From: Bacteroidota bacterium
Lineage (GTDB): Bacteria; Bacteroidota; Ignavibacteria; UBA10030; UBA8401
Assembly (NCBI GenBank): GCA_013361065.1
Contig: JABWAK010000010.1
Coordinates: forward strand, 1 to 45,343
DNA: 45,343 nt
Reading direction: 5' to 3'
The position numbers were made by a program, and so were the translations under genes. Below the pieces are notes generated by a model. The model searched no databases, was not told where the DNA came from, and was given only the letters and a program-made list of their open reading frames with translations. Below, one piece after another: positions 1 to 8,717 of this stretch; position 1 is the stretch's first letter, and each line of letters begins with the position of its first letter.

Positions 1-216
1 GGCGGCAACTCCGGCAGTCCGGTGCTCAACGCCAAAGGGGAACTGATCGGCGTCAATTTCGACCGGGCATTCGAAGCAACGATCAATGACTATGCCTGGG
101 ACCAGAGTTACAGCCGTTCCATCGCTGTGGACATCCGCTATGTGCTGTGGAATGTGGAGAAGGTGGGAGAAGCGGGATTCCTGCTGGAGGAGATGGGGAT
201 CCCGAAGAGCAATTAA
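1..216 (+). CDS. C-terminal fragment of S46 family serine peptidase (DPP7/DPP11-like), truncated by left window edge
   Basis: Frame 1 is open from base 1: GGNSGSPVLNAKGELIGVNFDRAFEATINDYAWDQSYSRSIAVDIRYVLW; GNSGSP catalytic Ser motif and C-terminal region typical of S46 peptidases. Confidence 0.85.
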   Translation, partial: GGNSGSPVLNAKGELIGVNFDRAFEATINDYAWDQSYSRSIAVDIRYVLWNVEKVGEAGFLLEEMGIPKSN

Positions 217-329
217 CAATTAACAATGAACAATAGAAGACCGCATATCCGAAGTCAGGTGTGATGCACTGTGGGTATAGCAGCGCCGGAGGAGGAATTC
301 CAGACAGACACGGTGTGAACGAGGAAGGT

Positions 330-370
330 AAAACAAAACGCCCCGCAGAGCTGCGGGGCGTTTTGTTTTT
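330..370. terminator. Bidirectional rho-independent terminator (downstream of mdh on minus strand)
   Basis: AAAACAAAACGCCCCGCAG/CTGCGGGGCGTTTTGTTTT inverted repeat with T/A tracts on both sides. Confidence 0.85.
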
Positions 371-387
371 TGGAACGGTGCGGTGGA

Positions 388-1697
<1,310 letters not shown>

Positions 1698-1724
1698 GGT
1701 TCAAACTCCTCTAAATCAGTAGAC

Positions 1725-2033
1725 TTAATTGATTGACGTGATTTCGATCTGCGTGTACTGCTGACGGTGACCCCGTTTCACGCGATACCCTTTGCGGCGT
1801 TTCTTCTTGAACACGATCACTTTGTCGTCCTTGCTGTGCGCCAGCACCTTCGCCACGACCGTCGCGCCCTTCACGACCGGATTGCCGACCGTGACCTTCT
1901 TATCGTCCGCACGAAGCAGCACTTTATCGAACGTCACGACGCTGTCCACGGCACTGTCGAGTTTCGACACGTACAGCTTTTCCGCCGGATTCACTCTGTA
2001 TTGCTGTCCTGCAATTTCCACTACTGCGTACAT
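1725..2033 (-). CDS. rplU: 50S ribosomal protein L21
   Basis: MYAVVEIAGQQYRVNPAEKLYVSKLD...KVIVFKKKRRKGYRVKRGHRQQYTQIEI; adjacent to rpmA as usual. Confidence 0.96.
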   Translation of the reverse strand: MYAVVEIAGQQYRVNPAEKLYVSKLDSAVDSVVTFDKVLLRADDKKVTVGNPVVKGATVVAKVLAHSKDDKVIVFKKKRRKGYRVKRGHRQQYTQIEITSIN

Positions 2034-2087
2034 TGTTCCTGTTCCTTCCGTTTATTCCGTGTGTCTCTGTGGTTCAAATTTGGACTA

Positions 2088-2118
2088 CAAAAATACGAAA
2101 AAGGGGTGCACAAGTCAA
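2088..2118 (-). promoter_or_regulatory. Bacteroidota-type promoter for rplU-rpmA
   Basis: Minus strand reads TTGAC...TATTTTTG with 20 nt between TTG and TA, matching the TTG/TAnnTTTG (-33/-7) consensus; about 55 nt upstream of rplU ATG. Confidence 0.5.
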
Positions 2119-2168
2119 CAAAAACATCTATGTCCGTTATATACAAAAAGGAGGCCGCTGCGGGTCAG

Positions 2169-2495
2169 TCAGCGCCGGACCGGCAGACGGCGGAGCATCC
2201 AACTCAGCATCCCGCCGGAGAGATCGCCGATGTTCGTGTAGCCTGCTTCGGCGAACTGACGGGCGGCGGCGGCGGACCGGGCACCGGTCTGGCAGACGAT
2301 GATGATGAGTGCTTCCCGGTCGGGAGGGGTGTGCTGCAGGAACTGTGCGATCCCCTGCTGCGCGATGGAGATCGAACCGTCGATCCAGCCGAAGGATGAC
2401 CGCTCGTTCTCCGTCCGCACATCGATGATGAGCGGACGAGGTTCCGCAGCGTTCATGGCGGAGAGTTCATTGGGGGAAACGGAACGGACAGGCAT
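2169..2495 (-). CDS. Rhodanese-like domain protein
   Basis: LIIDVRTENERSSFGWIDGSISI...ALIIIVCQTGARSAAAARQFAEAGYTNIGDLSGGMLSW; C-x-x-G-x-R active-site loop. Confidence 0.88.
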   Translation of the reverse strand: MPVRSVSPNELSAMNAAEPRPLIIDVRTENERSSFGWIDGSISIAQQGIAQFLQHTPPDREALIIIVCQTGARSAAAARQFAEAGYTNIGDLSGGMLSWMLRRLPVRR

Positions 2496-2507
2496 CGCGG
2501 AGCAAGG

Positions 2508-2891
2508 TCAGAGTGCGGCGATGACGTTGCGAAGGCGCTGCTGCACATCGCGGGAGAGGGTGTGCAGTGCGTCGTTCGGGATGACGGCATCGATCACGGA
2601 GGGATCGAACGCGGAAACGGTGACACCCGCTCCGTCCTCATACACGATCACATTGCAGGGAAGGAAGAGTCCGATCTCCTGCTCGGCCTTCAGCGCATTG
2701 TTGGCGAACTGCGGGTTGCAGGCGCCGAGGATGGTGTAGCGTCCGATCTCCACGCCGAGCTTCTTGTGCAGCGTCTCCTTCATGTCGATGGACGTCAGCA
2801 CGCCGAACCCTTCCTTCTTCAGTTCCTCGGTGACCCGTTCGACCGCTTGTTCGAAGGAATAGGAGGTCGTCGTACGTATTCCGTACTGCAT
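2508..2891 (-). CDS. DUF302 domain-containing protein
   Basis: MQYGIRTTTSYSFEQAVERVTEELKKEGFGVLTSIDMKETLHKKLGVEIGRYTILGACNPQFANNALKAEQEIGLFLPCNVIVYEDG; classic DUF302 pattern. Confidence 0.9.
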   Translation of the reverse strand: MQYGIRTTTSYSFEQAVERVTEELKKEGFGVLTSIDMKETLHKKLGVEIGRYTILGACNPQFANNALKAEQEIGLFLPCNVIVYEDGAGVTVSAFDPSVIDAVIPNDALHTLSRDVQQRLRNVIAAL

Positions 2892-2917
2892 AGTGTTCCC
2901 TGATGTATGTTCTGTGA

Positions 2918-3379
2918 TCATTCGATGATGATGGTCGGCTCCACGGTGACCGTGGCAGTGATGGAGTTGCCGATCAGGCAATGATCATGAGCAGTGTGCA
3001 CCAAGCCGTCGACCTGTTCTTTCGTCCAGCCGCTGCCGACGGTGATGACCGGACGGATGGTGATAGAGGTGAACCGGTAGTTCCCGTCCACGAACTCGAG
3101 CGTCCCTTCGGCAGCGCTCACGTAGGAGCGGAGCGGCAGTTCCTTCCGTGCACCGAAGGATAGGAAGGTGGACATCTGACAGATCTCAACGGCGGCAACG
3201 AACAAATCCTCCGGTGTCCAGACACCCGGGATCCCTTTGAATTCCGGCGGACTGGAGACCTCGAGCTGCGGTTTACCGTCGGCGCGCAGCGTGCCCTGAC
3301 GGTCCGACGTCCACGCCACGTTGGTGTGATAGGTGAAACTCTTATACTTTTTGATCGGCTGCTGTGGAGTCTGTTCCAT
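2918..3379 (-). CDS. OsmC family peroxiredoxin-like protein
   Basis: MEQTPQQPIKKYKSFTYHTNVAWTSDRQGTLRADGKPQLEVSSPPEFKGIPGVWTPEDLFVAAVEICQMSTFLSF...VHTAHDHCLIGNSI. Confidence 0.88.
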   Translation of the reverse strand: MEQTPQQPIKKYKSFTYHTNVAWTSDRQGTLRADGKPQLEVSSPPEFKGIPGVWTPEDLFVAAVEICQMSTFLSFGARKELPLRSYVSAAEGTLEFVDGNYRFTSITIRPVITVGSGWTKEQVDGLVHTAHDHCLIGNSITATVTVEPTIIIE

Positions 3380-3590
3380 TGTCGTTCCCTTCCGTCGTCC
3401 GTTTCTTCCCGTCGATGAGCAGCGCTGCTGCCGCCATGCCGTACAGGGTGGAGATGTACGGGTTGCTGGTGATGGCACAGGTGCCGTTGACGCAGCCGAT
3501 ATAATAGTAGTAAGTGTATCCGGCGATCCCGCCGAGCACGGCAGCGATACCGCGTTTCTGCCAGACGTTCAGCCGCTTCAGTAATTCCAT
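3342..3590 (-). CDS. Small membrane protein (DUF6132-like)
   Basis: MELLKRLNVWQKRGIAAVLGGIAGYTYYYYIGCVNGTCAITSNPYISTLYGMAAAALLID; two hydrophobic segments, overlaps OsmC start by 38 nt. Confidence 0.7.
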   Translation of the reverse strand: MELLKRLNVWQKRGIAAVLGGIAGYTYYYYIGCVNGTCAITSNPYISTLYGMAAAALLIDGKKRTTEGNDNGTDSTAADQKV

Positions 3591-3949
3591 GATGCGATCC
3601 CTCCCGTCAAATTCCCCACGGTGAATCCCGCCTTCTTCAGTTTGATACCGGCATTCACGCTGCGCGATCCGCTGGCGCAGTAACAGATGATCTCCTTCCC
3701 TTTGTGCTTCTCCAGTTCCTTCATCCGCGAGGAGAGTTCATGCAGCGGGATGTGGAGGGAGTTCGGCAGGGAGACCGAGCGCCGCTCCTGCGCGGTGCGC
3801 ACATCCAGCAGGATGCTGCCGCTCTTCATCTTCTCCCGCGCTTCCGTACCGGAATACTGGTTCAGCGAGCGCGCCAGCAGCTGCTTGCGGATATAGAAGA
3901 CGGCCATGATGCCGAGCAGGGCATAGAGGAAGATCTGGTCCGGACTCAT
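3578..3949 (-). CDS. Membrane-anchored rhodanese-like protein
   Basis: MSPDQIFLYALLGIMAVFYIRKQLL then SILLDVRTAQERRSVSLPNSLHIPLHEL...IICYCASGSRSVNAGIKLKKAGF. Confidence 0.87.
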   Translation of the reverse strand: MSPDQIFLYALLGIMAVFYIRKQLLARSLNQYSGTEAREKMKSGSILLDVRTAQERRSVSLPNSLHIPLHELSSRMKELEKHKGKEIICYCASGSRSVNAGIKLKKAGFTVGNLTGGIASWNY

Positions 3950-4356
3950 CGCACACCTCCGCTGATGGTCGGGAACCGGTTCGCTTTCCACCGGAGGATG
4001 CCCCCCTCCATATTGAGCGCATTGTAGCCGTACTCCCGGAGGATCTCCACGGCCAGTTCGCTCCGGTTGCCGGAATGACAGTAGACAATGATCTTCTTCT
4101 TCTTGTACCGTTCCAGCTCATTGATCTTCCGCTCCAGGAACTGCAGCGGCATGAGCGGCGTATTCGCGATCCGTTCGTCGTTGTACTCCCGCGGCGAACG
4201 GACATCCAGGACGATGACGTTGGTGTCCTTCATCATCATGGTGCGCGCCGTGGCAGCGGAGATGTTGGTGTTCACCATGCCGGTCTGCGGCGGAGCGCCG
4301 AAGGCGGTCAGGGTGAAGAGCAGGAAAAGAACAGCGGTCAGGGCAGTTTGTCTCAT
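3946..4356 (-). CDS. Secreted rhodanese-like protein
   Basis: N-terminal signal peptide MRQTALTAVLFLLFTLTAFGA; VIVLDVRSPREYNDERIANTPLMPLQFLERK...IIVYCHSGNRSELAVEILREYGY; 4-nt overlap with next rhodanese. Confidence 0.88.
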   Translation of the reverse strand: MRQTALTAVLFLLFTLTAFGAPPQTGMVNTNISAATARTMMMKDTNVIVLDVRSPREYNDERIANTPLMPLQFLERKINELERYKKKKIIVYCHSGNRSELAVEILREYGYNALNMEGGILRWKANRFPTISGGVR

Positions 4357-4357
4357 A

Positions 4358-4597
4358 TCAATTGACGGCGCACGAACCGCCGCAGCAGCTTCCGCTGCCG
4401 CAGCTGTCGGCGGATGATGTGGATGATGCAGAGGAGGAACCGTACCCGCTCATGGACATTCCGGTCAGCGACATCAGCCGCTGATGGGAGGGTGAGCCGC
4501 AAGCGGGACAGATGACATCGCTTTCCACCTCACGGACTTTATGGAAGATCTCGTACTGGCCGCTGCATTCCGTGCAGCGGTACTCATAGGTCGGCAT
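4358..4597 (-). CDS. FmdB family zinc ribbon protein
   Basis: MPTYEYRCTECSGQYEIFHKVREVESDVICPACGSPSHQRLMS. Confidence 0.88.
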   Translation of the reverse strand: MPTYEYRCTECSGQYEIFHKVREVESDVICPACGSPSHQRLMSLTGMSMSGYGSSSASSTSSADSCGSGSCCGGSCAVN

Positions 4598-4611
4598 GGT
4601 GCATCCTTCCG

Positions 4612-4986
4612 TTACGACAGTGTGATGATCTTCTTGGCGAGCAGGTTCTCGTTGATCACTTTCACAAGCTCGTTCTTCGGCAGTGCGCCGGCCGCCATCA
4701 TCGGTTTCCCTTCCTTCGGGATGAAGAGCAGGGAGGGGATGGAGCGGATGCCGAACACACCGGCCAGTTCCTGTTCCTCGTCCGTATTCACTTTATAGAA
4801 CTGCACCTGTCCTTTCATCTCCTCGGAGAGCTCATCGATGATCGGGCTGAGGAACCGGCACGGTCCGCACCACGGGGCCCAGAAATCGACCACCGCGGGG
4901 AGTTCCCCGTCGTACTTCCATTCCTTATGCAGTTCGTAGTTGAAGACCTTCGCTTTGAAGGTATCGTTCGTGAGTACTTCTGTCAT
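4612..4986 (-). CDS. Thioredoxin family protein
   Basis: PAVVDFWAPWCGPCRFLSPIIDELSEEMKGQVQFYKVNTDEEQELAGVFGIRSIPSLLFI; WCGPC active site. Confidence 0.95.
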   Translation of the reverse strand: MTEVLTNDTFKAKVFNYELHKEWKYDGELPAVVDFWAPWCGPCRFLSPIIDELSEEMKGQVQFYKVNTDEEQELAGVFGIRSIPSLLFIPKEGKPMMAAGALPKNELVKVINENLLAKKIITLS

Positions 4987-5029
4987 TGTCGTGCCTTTGT
5001 CCGTTGATGAGTAATGGAGCGCAGGGAAC

Positions 5030-5236
5030 CTATTTCAATTTCTCCGTTTCGATCTTCGCATTGGTGTTCACGCCGAGCACGTGCCAGATGGGGCAGTACC
5101 GCATGAATCCGGTCGCGACGAAGATGAGTCCTGCATATGCCCAGGGAGTTTCCGGACCCCAGAATGCCAGGGAGGTGACGAACAGCCCGAGGGCGATGCG
5201 GATGGGACGTTCGACGGAGCCGATGTTGTTCTTCAT
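5030..5236 (-). CDS. DUF2892 (YgaP-like membrane segment) protein
   Basis: MKNNIGSVERPIRIALGLFVTSLAFWGPETPWAYAGLIFVATGFMRYCPIWHVLGVNT; canonical DUF2892 pattern. Confidence 0.9.
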   Translation of the reverse strand: MKNNIGSVERPIRIALGLFVTSLAFWGPETPWAYAGLIFVATGFMRYCPIWHVLGVNTNAKIETEKLK

Positions 5237-5319
5237 GGTGCGATCCTCTCAAAATAATGGTTGGATGAACAGGGAGATGGACTGTCTGTGAATAGGATGC
5301 AGCGGTCCGGTAAAAGGAT

Positions 5320-5607
5320 TCAGCGGGCGGAGGATTTTTTCTGTCCGTCCAGCTTGATCACGGCGAACAGCTTATGGCGGCTCCTAGAGGGGAGCTTGGG
5401 AGCAGGGTATTTCTTATAGAGGAAAACCGTCTTTTTGAGCGAATCCAGTAAAGCGGAGCAGTTGGTGCACCCCTTGATATGCGCCTTGATCCGCCGGCAG
5501 GAGGCGGAGTCCAGCTTCGCATCCATGTTCTCGCACAGGTGTTCATACACCTTCCCGCAGGAGAGGGTGTGGACATGGATCTTGGTATGGGGTTGGGTCC
5601 GTTTCAT
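5320..5607 (-). CDS. Zinc-finger-type anti-sigma factor-like protein (ZAS)
   Basis: CEN..LDSASCRRIKAHIKGCTNCSALLDSLKKTV, H-x3-C-x2-C motif; start overlaps stop of the ECF sigma gene. Confidence 0.75.
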   Translation of the reverse strand: MKRTQPHTKIHVHTLSCGKVYEHLCENMDAKLDSASCRRIKAHIKGCTNCSALLDSLKKTVFLYKKYPAPKLPSRSRHKLFAVIKLDGQKKSSAR

Positions 5608-6197
5608 GCTGCCATCAGGTCGTGTAATTTATGCCGCAGGAAGATCCGGGAGCGGCGCAGCCGGGATTTCACCGCCGGCACGGAGAGTTTCAGGATCTTC
5701 GCTGTTTCTTCGGCCGTCCGGTCCTCCAGGTCCCGCAGGACGAACACCACGCGGTACTCGTCCGGAAGTTCCTGGATCGCTTCATCCATCCGTGCACGCA
5801 GTTCCTTGTTCATCACCGTGTGGATGGGGGAATCGTCCCATGCCGCGAGCTGTTTCTGTACGGATTCGTTCTCCGGATCCGGCGCTTCATCGTACGATTC
5901 CATCAGACCGTCCAGCTTCCGCTTCCGGCGGTGCATCAGACAGTTGTTCGCAACGATCGTATACAGCCAGGTGGAGAACTTGGCACGGGCATCGAACTGG
6001 CCGATCTTCCGGTAGACGTTGATGAAGGTATCCTGGAACGATTCCTCCGCCTTCTCCTTGTCCCGGCACAGTTTGAATGCGAATCCCCAGACGGTCTGCT
6101 CGTACCGTTTCACCAGTGCGGTGAACGCACGCTCATCCCCCTGTTTCACCCGGGAGATCAGTGCTGCGTCGGTCAGTGGTTCCGTCTGTTGCTTCAT
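5604..6197 (-). CDS. ECF RNA polymerase sigma-70 family sigma factor
   Basis: DERAFTALVKRYEQTVWGFAFKLCRDKEKAEESFQDTFINVYRKIGQFD...FSTWLYTIVANNCLMHRR...LPDEYRVVFVLRDLEDRTAEETAKILKLSVPAVKSRLRRSRIFLR. Confidence 0.95.
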   Translation of the reverse strand: MKQQTEPLTDAALISRVKQGDERAFTALVKRYEQTVWGFAFKLCRDKEKAEESFQDTFINVYRKIGQFDARAKFSTWLYTIVANNCLMHRRKRKLDGLMESYDEAPDPENESVQKQLAAWDDSPIHTVMNKELRARMDEAIQELPDEYRVVFVLRDLEDRTAEETAKILKLSVPAVKSRLRRSRIFLRHKLHDLMAA

Positions 6198-6380
6198 GGA
6201 TAGGATGCCGGTGGTCGGGAAAAGGATTCAACGATCGAAGAATAGAGAAAAAAGAGTGTGAATTCAATACAATAATCGATGCAACATCCCTCCGGAGAAT
6301 CCGTTGATACGGATACTGTGTCTGTCAATGAACATCGCCGTCCGCTTGCACTTGATAGGATTTCCTTCATACTTTGAAGC

Positions 6381-7421
6381 ATGGATCGCCGCTCACTTCT
6401 TAAAAAACTACTGGTGACACCGCTGATGCTCCCGTCAATGACTGCTTTCGGACAGTCCGGATCATCCCTTCCGCAGCATCACGGCGAGAACGGGTTCATC
6501 AATACCGACCCCGATTTCGCCGAGGCCGGTTTCTCGGAGATGGCGCCGTGGATCCTGAAGAAACTGCCGGGCACGTTCGCGGACGGGGAGAAGGCGGAGA
6601 TCGCGCGCGAGGTGAACGACGGTACGCTCATTGGCAGCGGCAAGCCGTACACCGCCACATGGATCGGTCACTCCACCGTGCTGGTGCAGATGGAAGGGAA
6701 GACCTTCCTCACCGATCCGGTCTGGTCCTCGCGTGTCGGTCCGTTCAAATGGGCCGGCTCGCCCCGCATCTCCGAGCCGGGCATGCCGATCGAGAAACTC
6801 CCTCCCATCGATTTCATCCTGATCTCCCATAACCATTACGACCACCTGGACGAAGCGAGCATCGAAGAACTGGTCGACCGGAATCCGAACGTGAAGTTCT
6901 TCGTACCGCTGCGGGTGCGCGACTGGTTCGAAGAGCGCGGCATCCGGTCGGTGGAGGAACTCGACTGGTGGGAAGGGGCATCGTTCGGGGGACTGAAGAT
7001 CGTCTGCACTCCGGCGCAGCATTTCTCCGGCCGCTGGCTGGGGGACCGGAATCAGACCCTCTGGTGCTCGTGGAGCGTCCTGGGAACGAAGCGGCTCTAT
7101 TTTGCCGGCGACTCCGGATACTGCTCCCATTTTGCGAACATCGGCAAGCGGTTCGGTCCGTTCGATCTCACGCTCATCCCTATCGGCGCCTATGAACCGC
7201 GGAAACTGATGCGTCCTGTTCACATGGACCCGGCGGAAGCACTGATGACCCATAGGGATGTGCGCGGGAGGAAGCTGCTCGGTATCCACTGGGGCACGTT
7301 CATCCTGACCGACGAACCGGCGGACGATCCGCCGAAACGGATGTACGAAGCTGCCGCCCGGATGCAGCTGCCCAAGGATGATCTCTGGGCGCTGAAACTG
7401 GGCGAAAGCAGGGAATGGTGA
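6381..7421 (+). CDS. MBL-fold metallo-hydrolase (NAPE-PLD/UlaG-like), exported
   Basis: TATWIGHSTVLVQMEGKTFLTDPVWSSRVGPF...ILISHNHYDHLDEASIEEL...LYFAGDSGYC...LGIHWGTFILTDEPADDPPKRMYEAA. Confidence 0.9.
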   Translation: MDRRSLLKKLLVTPLMLPSMTAFGQSGSSLPQHHGENGFINTDPDFAEAGFSEMAPWILKKLPGTFADGEKAEIAREVNDGTLIGSGKPYTATWIGHSTVLVQMEGKTFLTDPVWSSRVGPFKWAGSPRISEPGMPIEKLPPIDFILISHNHYDHLDEASIEELVDRNPNVKFFVPLRVRDWFEERGIRSVEELDWWEGASFGGLKIVCTPAQHFSGRWLGDRNQTLWCSWSVLGTKRLYFAGDSGYCSHFANIGKRFGPFDLTLIPIGAYEPRKLMRPVHMDPAEALMTHRDVRGRKLLGIHWGTFILTDEPADDPPKRMYEAAARMQLPKDDLWALKLGESREW

Positions 7422-7432
7422 TCGGAATACGG

Positions 7433-7459
7433 AACGGCCGCAAAGAACACGCGGCCGTT
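7433..7459. terminator. Terminator hairpin between convergent genes
   Basis: AACGGCCGC-aaagaacac-GCGGCCGTT between stops at 7421(+) and 7491(-). Confidence 0.6.
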
Positions 7460-7490
7460 CTTCGTTATGGGAGGTGCCGTCCCCGGACGG

Positions 7491-8711
7491 TCAGTATTCC
7501 TTGCGGTTGGCGTACACGTTCATCATCAGTCCGGCGATCATCATGTATGAGACTAGCGAAGAGCCGCCGTAACTGAGGAACGGCAGGGGGATACCGATGA
7601 CCGGCATCAGGCCGACCGACATGCCGATGTTGACGAACACATGGAAGGTGAAGAGCGCCGTGAACCCGATGGCCAGCAGCGAACCGAAGCGGTTCTTGGC
7701 GATGGAGGCGAGCCGGACGCCGTGGAAGAGCAGGATAGCGAAGAGTCCCAGCACCACGATCCCTCCCAGGAACCCGAACTCCTCCCCCGGAACGCAGAAG
7801 ATGAAGTCGGTCCACTGTTTCGGGATGAAACTGAGCTGCGTCTGCGTCCCCCGCATGAATCCCTTCCCCCACAGTCCGCCCGAACCGATCGCCACCTTCG
7901 CCTGAATGACGTTGTAGCCGGCGCCGAGCGGGTCGTTGTTCGGGTCGAGGAAGGTCGCGACGCGCTTCTGCTGGTAGAGCGGGAGCTTCTCGTACAGGAT
8001 CTGCACCACGAATCCGATCGCCACATTCACGCCGAAGACGACCGTGGCGAGGAACTGGTTCTCCGCGCGGAGCATGAACAGGCCGATACCGAGCAGCAGC
8101 AGGACGATGAGGAACGGTGTGGTGCCGAAGATGGACGCGGCGGCGACGAACGCCGGCGCGATGATGATGATGATGAGGAACTTCGAGGCGCCGGCCCAGT
8201 ACAGCACCGGAATGAACATGGCGATGTAGGTGAGGGAGGTGCCGAAATCCGGCTGGAGCATGATGAGTCCGATCGGGAGCGCCACGAGCAGACTCGTTTT
8301 GACCAGGTCCTTCAGATTGGTCGCCTTCACGTCGCTCCGGCTGAGGAACGCCGCGAGCGCGAGCATGGTGGTGATCTTGACGAACTCGGAAGGCTGGATG
8401 CCGAGACCGCTGAACCCGAGCCAGCTCTGGGAACCGTAGACGCGTTTCCCCATGATGAGCACCAGCACCAGCAGACCGAGCGAGGCGAAGAAGATGCGGA
8501 GTGCGTTGCGCTGCAGCCAGCGCAGCGGCAGGAGCATCATGGAGATCATGGCGACGAAACCGACGCCGACCCAGAGCAGCTGCCGGAAGAAGTCGCGTCC
8601 TTCATACGCATCGTACGTGGCGCTGTAGATGGAGAGCAGACCGATCCCGGCGAGCGCGAGCACGGTGAAGAAGATGGTCCGGTCGAAATATTCCTTGAAG
8701 AATGAGTTCAT
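7491..8711 (-). CDS. rodA: Rod shape-determining protein RodA (SEDS family)
   Basis: SIYSATYDAYEGRDFFRQLLWVGVGF...GSQSWLGFSGLGIQPSEFVKITTMLALA...LMLQPDFGTSLTYIAMFIPVLYWAGA...NNDPLGAGYNVIQAKVAIGSGGLWGKGF. Confidence 0.95.
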   Translation of the reverse strand: MNSFFKEYFDRTIFFTVLALAGIGLLSIYSATYDAYEGRDFFRQLLWVGVGFVAMISMMLLPLRWLQRNALRIFFASLGLLVLVLIMGKRVYGSQSWLGFSGLGIQPSEFVKITTMLALAAFLSRSDVKATNLKDLVKTSLLVALPIGLIMLQPDFGTSLTYIAMFIPVLYWAGASKFLIIIIIAPAFVAAASIFGTTPFLIVLLLLGIGLFMLRAENQFLATVVFGVNVAIGFVVQILYEKLPLYQQKRVATFLDPNNDPLGAGYNVIQAKVAIGSGGLWGKGFMRGTQTQLSFIPKQWTDFIFCVPGEEFGFLGGIVVLGLFAILLFHGVRLASIAKNRFGSLLAIGFTALFTFHVFVNIGMSVGLMPVIGIPLPFLSYGGSSLVSYMMIAGLMMNVYANRKEY

Positions 8712-8717
8712 CGTCGG

